Made by a program: the position numbers and the translations under genes. DNA of 5,075 nucleotides from Candidatus Omnitrophota bacterium. GTDB taxonomy: Bacteria; Omnitrophota; Gorgyraeia; DTHP01. Below are positions 1 to 5,075 of the stretch, in pieces. Within the stretch, counting starts at the first letter, position 1. Every line of letters starts with the position of its first letter. Location: the NCBI GenBank assembly GCA_023818555.1, contig JAMWCG010000081.1:1-5075 (forward strand). Reading direction: 5' to 3'. A model generated the notes under the pieces. That model made no database searches. It had not been told where the DNA came from and was given only the letters and a program-made list of their open reading frames with translations.

Positions 1-1391
1 TCCGATCTCTTGCCTGTTTTTCTCTTTTGGCTCTTTCCCTACATACGGTAGCCTCTCTACTGCATACTAAAATTTTGGTTTATAAAATTGGAGGTTGGCC
101 TCCACCCATGGGTATCTGTATGGTTTTAGATGGTTTGACTTCCTTTATGTTAGTTACAGTAAACTTAATTAGTTTTTTGATTGCTTTATATTCTATAAAC
201 TATATGGAACGCTATACCGAGAAAGGGAAATTTTATACTTTATTTATGCTGATGGTAGCAGGAATGAACGGGATAATTGTAACCGGAGACTTGTTTAATC
301 TTTTTGTCTTTTTAGAGATTGCTTCTATTTCTAGTTATGCTTTGGTCGCCTTTGGAACTGAGGCAGAAGAACTGGAGGCATCCTTTAAATATGCGGTAAT
401 GGGTTCGGTTGCTTCTTCTTTTATTTTATTGGGGATTGCCATTTTATACAGTTATACCTCTACTTTAAATATGGCGGATATGGCAAAAGTATTAAGTAAA
501 GACACTTCTAATGTTCTAAAGTTCGTTAGTGTTCTGTTTCTGATGGGCTTTGGCTTAAAGGCAGCTATGGTTCCTTTCCATGCCTGGCTTCCGGATGCAC
601 ATCCTTCCGCACCTGCTTCCATTTCGGCAATGCTTTCCGGAATATTCATTAAGACTTTAGGTGTTTATGCTCTCATGAGAATCTTCTTTAATATCTTAGG
701 GGTTTTTCAACAATTACCCTTTATCTTAATAATTTTAGGATTAATCTCAATGATTATAGGTGGAATTTTGGCAATGGCCCAGGAGGATATAAAAAGGATG
801 TTTGCCTATTCCAGTATCAGTCAGGTCGGTTATATTATATTTGCTTTGGGGATAGGCACACCTTTAGCTATTTTGGGAGGGCTATTTCATTTATTTAACC
901 ATGCGGTTTTTAAGTCTTTACTGTTTTTAAATTCTGGTGCTATTGAATATACTACGGATACAAGGGACTTAAAGAGATTAAGCGGTTTAAATAAATTACC
1001 TATTACCGGCTTTACTGGTCTTTTAGCTTCCATGAGTATATCGGGAATTCCTCCTTTAGGAGGATTCTTTAGTAAATTGGTTATTATCATTGCTGCACTT
1101 CAAGCAGGTTATTTTGGGCCCGCTGCAGTGGCTATATTAGTAAGTATTGTAACTTTGGCTTATTATTTAAAATTCCAGAGTCTTGCATTTTTTGGGAAGC
1201 CCAGAGAAGATTTAGAGAATATAAGAGAGGTTCCTTTCTTTATGTGTCTGGCAATGATTATTCTGGCAATAATCTGTGTGGTCAGTGGTATATTATATTT
1301 ACCTTTATTCAGACATTTTCTTCAATCCGCAGTGGATGTTTTATTAAATGGGAAAAATTATGCAAATCTCGTCTTGGGAGCACTCAGATGA
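1..1391 (+). CDS. mrpD: MrpD/NuoN-like proton-translocating membrane subunit (5' partial)
   Basis: Polytopic inner-membrane subunit of the complex I/Mrp antiporter family (Proton_antipo_M type), inferred to move H+ or Na+ for a membrane-bound hydrogenase. The frame is open from base 3, and the hydrophobic start continues into the family's GGWPPPMGI segment (about 87-116), so the true start lies upstream. A TTG at 27 is probably not the start. Family residues seen: the membrane Glu in FVFLEIAS (codon 315-317), the Lys in GFGLKAAMVPFHAWLPDAHP (codon 558-560), QEDIKRMFAYSSISQ (about 777-821), HLFNHAVFKSLLF with Lys at 912-914, and GIPPLGGFFSKL with Lys at 1074-1076. These are the usual charged residues of the proton path. 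About a dozen membrane segments are visible. The stop overlaps the mrpE start as ATGA. Linkage to MrpE, F and G favours MrpD (MbhH-like) over NuoN or NuoM; the exact paralogue is less certain than the family. Confidence 0.9.
   Translation, partial: RSLACFSLLALSLHTVASLLHTKILVYKIGGWPPPMGICMVLDGLTSFMLVTVNLISFLIALYSINYMERYTEKGKFYTLFMLMVAGMNGIIVTGDLFNLFVFLEIASISSYALVAFGTEAEELEASFKYAVMGSVASSFILLGIAILYSYTSTLNMADMAKVLSKDTSNVLKFVSVLFLMGFGLKAAMVPFHAWLPDAHPSAPASISAMLSGIFIKTLGVYALMRIFFNILGVFQQLPFILIILGLISMIIGGILAMAQEDIKRMFAYSSISQVGYIIFALGIGTPLAILGGLFHLFNHAVFKSLLFLNSGAIEYTTDTRDLKRLSGLNKLPITGFTGLLASMSISGIPPLGGFFSKLVIIIAALQAGYFGPAAVAILVSIVTLAYYLKFQSLAFFGKPREDLENIREVPFFMCLAMIILAIICVVSGILYLPLFRHFLQSAVDVLLNGKNYANLVLGALR
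1376..1380 (+). promoter_or_regulatory. Ribosome binding site for mrpE
   Basis: GGGAG lies inside the end of mrpD, seven bases before the ATG at 1388. It supports that ATG over an in-frame upstream ATG at 1244, which would overlap mrpD by 148 bases. Together with the ATGA overlap it suggests translational coupling. Confidence 0.65.
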
Positions 1392-1882
1392 AAAGTAGAA
1401 TAATTCTGTTTTTTCTTAGTTTGTTTATCTGGCTATTATTATGCTGGCCTGTGGATGGAGAGCATCTTTTGATAGGAGTTTTAGTAGCAGGTCTGGTTGC
1501 TTTTATGACCGGAGATATGTTTGTAAAAAGGCCACATCATTTTTTAAATCCCTTGCGCTATCTTTGGTTTTTGTATTATCTACCCGTTTTTCTCTGGGAA
1601 TGTCTTAAAGCAAACATTGATGTAGCAAGGAGGGTAATCCATCCGGATTTGCCGATCAATCCAGGGATAGTAAAAGTTAAGACAAGCCTAAAATCTGATA
1701 CCGCCTTAACTTTTTTGGCAAACTCCATAACTTTAACTCCAGGAACAATGAGTGTAGATATTATACCTGAGGAAGGTGTTCTGTATATTCACTGGATAGA
1801 TGTTAAGGATAAGGATATAGAAAAGGCAACAGAAATTATTGTGAGAAAATTTGAGAAAATCATTTCTAAAATATTTGAATAG
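1388..1882 (+). CDS. mrpE: MrpE/MnhE subunit of Mrp-type cation/proton antiporter
   Basis: Small membrane subunit (164 residues, normal for MrpE) of the Mrp Na+/H+ antiporter module, equivalent to MbhA in archaeal membrane-bound hydrogenases. Two hydrophobic segments near the N-terminus (about residues 4-20 and 26-45) and a third around 56-75 are followed by a soluble C-terminal domain. The MrpE signature is clear: NPGIVKVKTSLKSD (91-104), then ANSITLTPGT (111-120) followed by VD. The domain ends in a charged helix (about 141-164). The start was chosen at 1388 because it overlaps the mrpD stop in the classic ATGA arrangement and has a GGGAG ribosome binding site. An upstream in-frame ATG would add 48 residues unlike any MrpE. 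MrpE is thought to aid assembly and stability of the antiporter rather than form the ion path; this is family knowledge and is not seen here. mrpF follows after 11 bases. Confidence 0.93.
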   Translation: MKSRIILFFLSLFIWLLLCWPVDGEHLLIGVLVAGLVAFMTGDMFVKRPHHFLNPLRYLWFLYYLPVFLWECLKANIDVARRVIHPDLPINPGIVKVKTSLKSDTALTFLANSITLTPGTMSVDIIPEEGVLYIHWIDVKDKDIEKATEIIVRKFEKIISKIFE

Positions 1883-1885
1883 GAG
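1881..1885 (+). promoter_or_regulatory. Ribosome binding site for mrpF
   Basis: AGGAG overlaps the mrpE stop codon (TAG at 1880-1882) and sits eight bases before the mrpF ATG at 1894. It supports that start, and hence the long N-terminus of MrpF. Confidence 0.65.
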
Positions 1886-1893
1886 CAGAAAAA

Positions 1894-2253
1894 ATGAAGA
1901 GATTGCGCTATTTTATAGGATTAGTAATTGTAGGAATTATCTTCTGGTTGATTTTTAAGTACCAGTTTATTTCCCTCTTAGAATGGCAGTCAAGGCTTTT
2001 AGAGAGGGCATTTTTTGTGCTTCTGGTGTGTGGGATATTTTGTCTTTTCCGTATTGGACTTGGTCCCACACCTGCAGATAGAGCAGTAGCTATTGATATT
2101 TTGGGAATTTTGGTTTTGGGTTTCTGTGCCATTTTGGGAATTCCTACCGGTAGAGACTGGTATATTGATATAGGTATTGCCTGGGCTTTACAGAGTTTTA
2201 TCTCCACCTTGGCTTTGGCTAAATACTTAGAAGGGAGGAATTTTGATGAATGA
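1894..2253 (+). CDS. mrpF: MrpF/MnhF subunit of Mrp-type cation/proton antiporter
   Basis: Small hydrophobic subunit of the Mrp module (MbhB-like in archaeal hydrogenases), located in the cytoplasmic membrane. The diagnostic segment GPTPADRAVAID lies at residues 57-68, including the Asp-Arg pair typical of MrpF. It is followed by a membrane helix (about 69-85) and a last helix ending in ALAKYLE (107-113). A helix at about 39-54 precedes the signature, giving the usual three-helix core. The protein has 119 residues against roughly 85-95 for most MrpF. The extra length is an N-terminal stretch of about 30 residues with its own hydrophobic helix (about 7-26), so four membrane passes are likely. 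The AGGAG site before the ATG makes this start credible. The 3' end overlaps the mrpG start by eight bases. The family call is secure; the role of the extension is unknown. Confidence 0.92.
   Translation: MKRLRYFIGLVIVGIIFWLIFKYQFISLLEWQSRLLERAFFVLLVCGIFCLFRIGLGPTPADRAVAIDILGILVLGFCAILGIPTGRDWYIDIGIAWALQSFISTLALAKYLEGRNFDE
2233..2238 (+). promoter_or_regulatory. Ribosome binding site deciding the mrpG start
   Basis: GGGAGG inside the end of mrpF lies seven bases before the ATG at 2246. Spacing to a TTG one codon earlier (2243) would be only four bases, so the ATG is preferred. Confidence 0.7.
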
Positions 2254-2575
2254 GATAATCGGAATATTTTTTATAACTATAGGTTTACTATTTGATTTTT
2301 TTGGCTGTTTGGGCTTGCTACGACTTCCTGATATATATAATCGCTTACAGGCAGCCACAAAATGTGTTACTTTAGGAACCTGTGGTATTCTCTTTGGTTT
2401 ATTTTTATTTAACGGTTTTTCTGCTCTGGGTATAAAGGCTTTACTCTGTATTGTTTTCCTCTTACTCACCGCACCGGTTTCTGCACATGCTTTGGCAAGA
2501 GGAGCACACAAATCCGGAGTAAGACTTTGGGAAAAATCGGTATGTGATAAATATGAAGAGGACAGAAAGAGTTGA
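2246..2575 (+). CDS. mrpG: MrpG/MnhG subunit of Mrp-type cation/proton antiporter
   Basis: Small membrane subunit (109 residues, normal size) of the Mrp module, equivalent to MbhC. Three hydrophobic helices are visible at about residues 3-25, 41-57 and 62-80. The family signatures are present: GLLRLPDIYNRLQAATK (23-39) between helices one and two, and LTAPVSAHALARGA (74-87) at the end of helix three. A Gln (residue 35) stands where many MrpG have His in the RLHAAT motif; this is a small variation. The C-terminal tail (88-109) is hydrophilic and charged. The gene overlaps mrpF by eight bases and uses a ribosome binding site within it, indicating coupled translation. It closes the mrpDEFG run. 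The mrpA, B and C equivalents are not in this window and, if present, should lie upstream. Confidence 0.93.
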   Translation: MNEIIGIFFITIGLLFDFFGCLGLLRLPDIYNRLQAATKCVTLGTCGILFGLFLFNGFSALGIKALLCIVFLLLTAPVSAHALARGAHKSGVRLWEKSVCDKYEEDRKS

Positions 2576-2600
2576 TAAACTATGAACTCTTAACGATGAT

Positions 2601-3206
2601 ATGAGATTGCCTTGTCTATTACAACCAGGAATCCTAAAAGAAGCAATTAAGGCTATATTTAAAGGGCCGTATACGACAAAATTCCCCTTTAAGCCACATG
2701 AGCCTTTTGAGAGATTTAGAGGGAAGCCGGAATTTCACGCAGAAGACTGCATTGGTTGTGGTGCCTGTTTTCAGGTCTGTCCTGCTAAGGCAATTGAGAT
2801 GAAGGATATTGGTAATAAGCGGATTCTGACTGTCCATTGGGACCTCTGTATCTTCTGTGGAAATTGTCAGGCAAATTGTCTTACTGAAAAGGGGATTGTT
2901 CTTTCAAAAGAATTTGATTTAGCCACTACTGAAAAAAGAGAAGATTTGTATCAAAGCATAGAGAAAGAACTCATACAGTGCAGTTTTTGCAAAGAGAATA
3001 TTGCTCCTTCTGCGCAACTTGCCTGGGTAGCCAAGAAATTGGGGACCATGGTATTTTCTAATACTTCACTTATGCTTTTTTATCTTGCAGAGGAGAATTT
3101 AACAGAAATAAAAGGCTTGCCTGACAAAGAAACACCCACCTTAAGAAGTGACCGGTTCAGAATTCTCTGTCCTAAATGTCGAAGAGAAGCTGTCCTCAAA
3201 TCCTGA
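2601..3206 (+). CDS. hycF: HycF/HyfH-type 2x[4Fe-4S] ferredoxin subunit of group 4 hydrogenase
   Basis: Electron-transfer subunit on the cytoplasmic face of a membrane-bound group 4 hydrogenase (NuoI/MbhN/HycF family), linking ferredoxin-level electrons to the small subunit. FRGKPEF (39-45) precedes two cluster motifs: Cys50, 53, 56 and 60 (CIGCGACFQVCP) and Cys83, 86, 89 and 93 (CIFCGNCQANC), each CX2CX2CX3C. The second lacks the usual Pro after its last Cys (Leu instead). The sequence LSKEFDLAT (101-109) and the long tail match the HycF/HyfH pattern. That tail carries two further CXXC pairs, CSFC (127-130) and CPKC (190-193), suggesting an extra metal site, perhaps zinc. The ATG at 2601 is the only start between an in-frame stop at 2583 and the conserved region; no good ribosome binding site precedes it. 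It follows mrpG by 25 bases. The protein has 201 residues, slightly longer than E. coli HycF. Confidence 0.88.
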   Translation: MRLPCLLQPGILKEAIKAIFKGPYTTKFPFKPHEPFERFRGKPEFHAEDCIGCGACFQVCPAKAIEMKDIGNKRILTVHWDLCIFCGNCQANCLTEKGIVLSKEFDLATTEKREDLYQSIEKELIQCSFCKENIAPSAQLAWVAKKLGTMVFSNTSLMLFYLAEENLTEIKGLPDKETPTLRSDRFRILCPKCRREAVLKS

Positions 3207-3236
3207 TGCAGAGATAAATGCATACCTGTTCTACAG

Positions 3237-3713
3237 ATGGAGATAGATATCTTGGAGAGATTAAAAAAGAGCTTAGTTGGTAAAGTAGTAATTTTGGGTA
3301 TAGGGAATCCTCTAAGGGGGGACGATGCTTTTGGTTCTCTTTTTGCTGAAGAACTTATGGGAAAAATCTCTTTGATTGTTTTGAATGGTGGTTCAAATCC
3401 TGAAAATTTATTAGGAAAAATTATTCAGGAAAACCCAGATACCATTCTTTTTGTAGATGCGGTAGACCTGGGAAGGAATTGGGGGGATACAAGTTTATTT
3501 GAAGCCGATGAAGTAAAAGCTTCCCTTTTTTTCTTTACGCACAATTCTTCTCTGCGCCTTATTTTTGATTTTTTAAAAGAGAACACACAGGCAAAAATAC
3601 ATCTTTTAGCGATACAGCCTAAATCCATAAATTTAGGGGATAAACTTAGTGCAGAGATAGAAGAAAAGCTTAATTTTTTAACTGGTTGGTTTATCAAAAA
3701 TTATTCGCTATAG
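3237..3713 (+). CDS. hycI: HycI-type [NiFe]-hydrogenase maturation endopeptidase
   Basis: Cytoplasmic Ni-dependent protease of the HycI/HybD (peptidase M52) family, which removes the C-terminal extension of a [NiFe] hydrogenase large subunit after nickel insertion. The signature GIGNPLRGDDAFG is at residues 21-33, VDAVDLG at 73-79 and THNSSL at 101-106. By comparison with E. coli HycI (Asp16, Asp62, His90), the nickel-sensing residues are Asp30, Asp74 and His102, so the protease appears active. GGSNPEN (51-57) and LAIQPKSI (124-131) are also HycI-like and favour HycI over the HyaD/HybD branch. The length of 158 residues is normal, with a short N-terminal helix before the first strand. The ATG at 3237 has no clear ribosome binding site; a TTG at 3252 is a weaker alternative. 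The gene sits 30 bases after the ferredoxin subunit. Its presence implies a large subunit with a cleavable tail encoded nearby. Confidence 0.9.
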   Translation: MEIDILERLKKSLVGKVVILGIGNPLRGDDAFGSLFAEELMGKISLIVLNGGSNPENLLGKIIQENPDTILFVDAVDLGRNWGDTSLFEADEVKASLFFFTHNSSLRLIFDFLKENTQAKIHLLAIQPKSINLGDKLSAEIEEKLNFLTGWFIKNYSL

Positions 3714-3716
3714 AAA

Positions 3717-3932
3717 ATGTGTTATGCCATTCCCGGTAAAGTCATTGGTATAGACGATGATTTAGTTACTGTGGAATACTTTGGGGAAAGAAAACAAGCA
3801 AAGAATGACTTTTTTGATTTAAGACTTGGAGAATATGTATATGCCCAGGGAGGTTTTGTGATACAGAAAATTTCTGAGGAGGAAGCTCTCTCTATTTTGG
3901 ATGCCTGGAAAGAACTATTTTTTAAACTTCAG
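3717..3932 (+). other. HypC/HupF chaperone domain (residues 1-72 of the fusion)
   Basis: The start MCYAIPGKV fits the HypC signature (MCxAIPGKV). It is followed by the OB-like barrel pattern (LVTVEYFGERKQA, then LGEYVYAQGGFVIQKI) and a C-terminal helix EEEALSILDAWKELF (54-68). In E. coli HypC, Cys2 and His51 bind the iron of the Fe(CN)2CO unit. Here Cys2 is kept, but the position of His51 is Gln44 (CAG at 3846-3848). The domain is complete, and its last helix runs straight into the N-terminal part of the HydE-like domain. Confidence 0.88.
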
Positions 3933-4901
3933 GAGATAGATTCTCGTCTCAGCGCAAAGCCGGAGAACCTTTATCAGCAGGCAAATTATTTAAGACAAAA
4001 ATATTTTGGGAATTCCTGTTGTGTTCATGGGATTATTGAATTCTCCAATTATTGTCGCAATGATTGTTTATATTGTGGGTTACGAAAGAGTAACGGTAAA
4101 CTTAAACGGTATCGCATGGGTATAGAAGAGATAATAGAGACTGCTGATTATGCGGTAAATAGATTAGGGTTTAAAGCCTTGGTTTTTCAGTCCGGGGAAG
4201 ACCCCTGGTACGATACAGAAAAGATATGTGAATTAATTAGAATGATTCGTAAGAAGTGTGCTTGTTTAATTATCTTAAGTATAGGAGAAAGGGAGGAGAG
4301 GCTTTATCAGGAAGCCTATAAGGCGGGTGCCCGAGGGGTGCTTTTGCGTTTTGAGACAAGTAATCCTTTATGGTATGAGAAATTTAGACCCGGACACATA
4401 TGGGAAGAGCGCGTAGAGTTAATTAGAAAACTTAACTCTTTAGGTTATCTGATTATGACGGGATTTTTAATTGGTTTACCTGGTCAGAGAAAAGAGGATG
4501 TAGAAAAGGATATAGATTTAACTGCCACTCTTAATCCAGAGATGTTTTCCTTCGGTCCTTTTATTCCTCATCCGGATACTCCTTTGGGAACTTCTCTTAA
4601 ACCATCTTTAGAATGGATCTTGGAGATTATAGCACGGACAAGAATAAAGTATCCTTACTCAAGAATATTAGTTACCACTGCTCTGGAAACGCTGGATAGA
4701 AGAAACGGTTTGCGTTTAGGTCTTCTCTCAGGAGCAAATTCTTTAATGATTAATCTTACTCCCGAAAAATACAGGTTGCTTTATGAGATTTATCCGGAGA
4801 GAGCAGGCTTAGATTTAACTGTGGAAGAGCGGATCAATTCTGTGATAAAATTGTTACAGTCTTTGGGGAGAGCTCCTACAGATTTAGGGAGAGGAGGTTG
4901 A
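3717..4901 (+). CDS. hydE: HypC domain fused to HydE-like radical SAM maturase
   Basis: Two-domain protein of 394 residues, presumed cytoplasmic and involved in building a hydrogenase Fe-CO/CN cofactor. Residues 1-72 form a HypC/HupF domain starting MCYAIPGKV, with Cys2 in place after Met removal, but Gln44 replaces the expected His. Residues 85-385 match HydE: LRQKYFG (92-98), IIEFSNYCRNDCLYCGLR with the radical SAM CX3CX2C at Cys113, 117 and 120, RYRM (131-134), QSGEDP (158-163), LSIGE (187-191), RFETSNP (211-217), GLPGQ (253-257), GPFIPHPDTPLG (280-291) and LLSLGR-like LLQSLGR (379-385). The C-terminal Cys residues that bind the accessory cluster in Thermotoga HydE are absent; that cluster is known to be dispensable. 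HydE normally acts with HydG and HydF in [FeFe] H-cluster assembly, HypC with HypD in [NiFe] assembly. The gene lies three bases after hycI and has no clear ribosome binding site. PylB and HmdB are less likely relatives: the RFETSNP and GPFIPHPDTPL motifs fit HydE, and HmdB has a different Cys spacing. Confidence 0.88.
   Translation: MCYAIPGKVIGIDDDLVTVEYFGERKQAKNDFFDLRLGEYVYAQGGFVIQKISEEEALSILDAWKELFFKLQEIDSRLSAKPENLYQQANYLRQKYFGNSCCVHGIIEFSNYCRNDCLYCGLRKSNGKLKRYRMGIEEIIETADYAVNRLGFKALVFQSGEDPWYDTEKICELIRMIRKKCACLIILSIGEREERLYQEAYKAGARGVLLRFETSNPLWYEKFRPGHIWEERVELIRKLNSLGYLIMTGFLIGLPGQRKEDVEKDIDLTATLNPEMFSFGPFIPHPDTPLGTSLKPSLEWILEIIARTRIKYPYSRILVTTALETLDRRNGLRLGLLSGANSLMINLTPEKYRLLYEIYPERAGLDLTVEERINSVIKLLQSLGRAPTDLGRGG
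4053..4076 (+). other. Radical SAM [4Fe-4S] cluster motif CX3CX2C of the HydE-like domain
   Basis: The three TGT codons at 4053, 4065 and 4074 encode Cys113, Cys117 and Cys120 in the order CRNDCLYC. This spacing is the canonical one for radical SAM enzymes that cleave S-adenosylmethionine, and the surrounding FSNxCRxxCLYCGLR block is characteristic of HydE. The catalytic cluster therefore appears intact. Confidence 0.92.
4893..4897 (+). promoter_or_regulatory. Ribosome binding site for the final gene
   Basis: GGAGG at the very end of the hypC-hydE gene lies seven bases before the ATG at 4905. It is one of the strongest ribosome binding sites in the window and supports the otherwise short, partial last reading frame. 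Confidence 0.7.
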
Positions 4902-4904
4902 ACA

Positions 4905-5075
4905 ATGGAGAAGGAAAGAAGAAAGAGAATATTCTTGCCGGTTCCTTTCCAGAGAAATATACTCCTGATTGTTTGCCTTTCTATAGCCATTCCCGCAGGC
5001 ATAGCCATTGCTTCCTTTTATTTCTTTGTTTTTAAAATCATCACTCAACAACCAGGGATTTCTGAGCAGGTAATC
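4905..5075 (+). CDS. Unrecognised membrane-anchored protein (3' partial)
   Basis: The reading frame is open from the ATG at 4905 to the window end (57 codons), starting three bases after the hypC-hydE stop and behind a GGAGG site, so it is very likely a real gene in the same operon. The first eight residues (MEKERRKR) are strongly charged and basic. A long hydrophobic stretch follows at about residues 18-46 (starting NILLIVCLSIA, ending FFVFKII). It is probably one membrane helix with the N-terminus in the cytoplasm by the positive-inside rule. After it comes a more polar sequence (TQQPGISEQV) that would start an external loop or domain. This could be the anchor of a sensor, chemoreceptor-like or other membrane protein, but no family motif is visible and no function is assigned. 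It could also be unrelated to hydrogenase. Confidence 0.7.
   Translation, partial: MEKERRKRIFLPVPFQRNILLIVCLSIAIPAGIAIASFYFFVFKIITQQPGISEQVI

Noticed and set aside
27..29. TTG as the true start of the mrpD-like gene
   Set aside because: The frame is open to the window edge and encodes hydrophobic sequence upstream, and the preceding bases show no ribosome binding site. The gene is better read as 5' truncated by the window.
1049..1064. Inverted repeat TCCTCC-TTTA-GGAGGA as a possible terminator or regulatory hairpin
   Set aside because: It lies inside mrpD and encodes the conserved IPPLGG segment, has a short stem and no T-run typical of a terminator.
1244..1387. Upstream in-frame extension of mrpE starting at the ATG at 1244
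   Set aside because: It would overlap mrpD by 148 bases in another frame and add 48 residues unlike any MrpE. The ATG at 1388 has a ribosome binding site and the ATGA overlap.
452..2511. Minus-strand open frames opposite mrpD, mrpF and mrpG
   Set aside because: They lie antisense to well-supported genes, have no recognisable motifs or convincing ribosome binding sites, and are explained by codon bias of the plus-strand genes.
3204..3236. TGA at 3204 as a selenocysteine or readthrough codon joining hycF to hycI
   Set aside because: The two genes share a frame with only this stop and ten open codons between them, and hycI to hypC-hydE likewise shares the frame across the TAG at 3711. Ten open codons are expected often by chance, both proteins look complete, and no clear selenocysteine insertion hairpin was seen.
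3425..5008. Minus-strand open frames opposite hycI and the hypC-hydE/final gene junction
   Set aside because: They are antisense to conserved coding sequence, show no protein family features, and the second would span two plus-strand genes.

Overview
This window is a compact all-plus-strand operon segment from an AT-rich, almost certainly anaerobic prokaryote. Termini overlap by 4-8 bases or lie 3-30 bases apart, and no promoter, terminator, RNA gene, repeat or mobile element is visible. Gene content (Mrp-type membrane subunits, a hydrogenase ferredoxin subunit, Ni-Fe maturation parts and a radical SAM maturase) points to a H2-metabolising fermenter or syntroph. An uncultured bacterial lineage seems plausible, but the sequence does not fix the taxon.

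Layout. Positions 1-1391 hold the 3' part of an MrpD/NuoN-like proton-translocating subunit whose start lies upstream of the window. MrpE (1388-1882), MrpF (1894-2253) and MrpG (2246-2575) follow. Next is a ferredoxin-like subunit of the HycF/HyfH type (2601-3206), then a HycI-type Ni-dependent maturation protease (3237-3713). After that comes a two-domain protein (3717-4901) made of a complete HypC/HupF chaperone domain fused to a HydE-like radical SAM enzyme. The window ends inside an unrecognised membrane-anchored protein (4905-5075+).

How they fit together. The first five genes look like the tail of an operon for an Mrp-linked, membrane-bound group 4 [NiFe] hydrogenase. The ferredoxin subunit would pass electrons between soluble ferredoxin and the hydrogenase core, and the Mrp subunits would couple this to H+/Na+ movement. 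The core subunits (large, small, NuoH-like) are not in the window and are expected upstream. HycI would cut the C-terminus of the large subunit after nickel insertion, so its presence favours a true Ni-containing hydrogenase over a nickel-free Mrp-linked relative such as the Mbs sulfane reductase.

The most unusual item is the HypC-HydE fusion. HypC belongs to [NiFe] cofactor assembly, where it carries the Fe(CN)2CO unit, while HydE belongs to [FeFe] H-cluster assembly. Here they share one uninterrupted polypeptide directly after a [NiFe] protease gene. The HypC half keeps Cys2 but has Gln where the second iron-binding residue, a His, is expected. This could mean a hybrid or repurposed Fe-CO/CN maturation step and is the best candidate for an undescribed system here.
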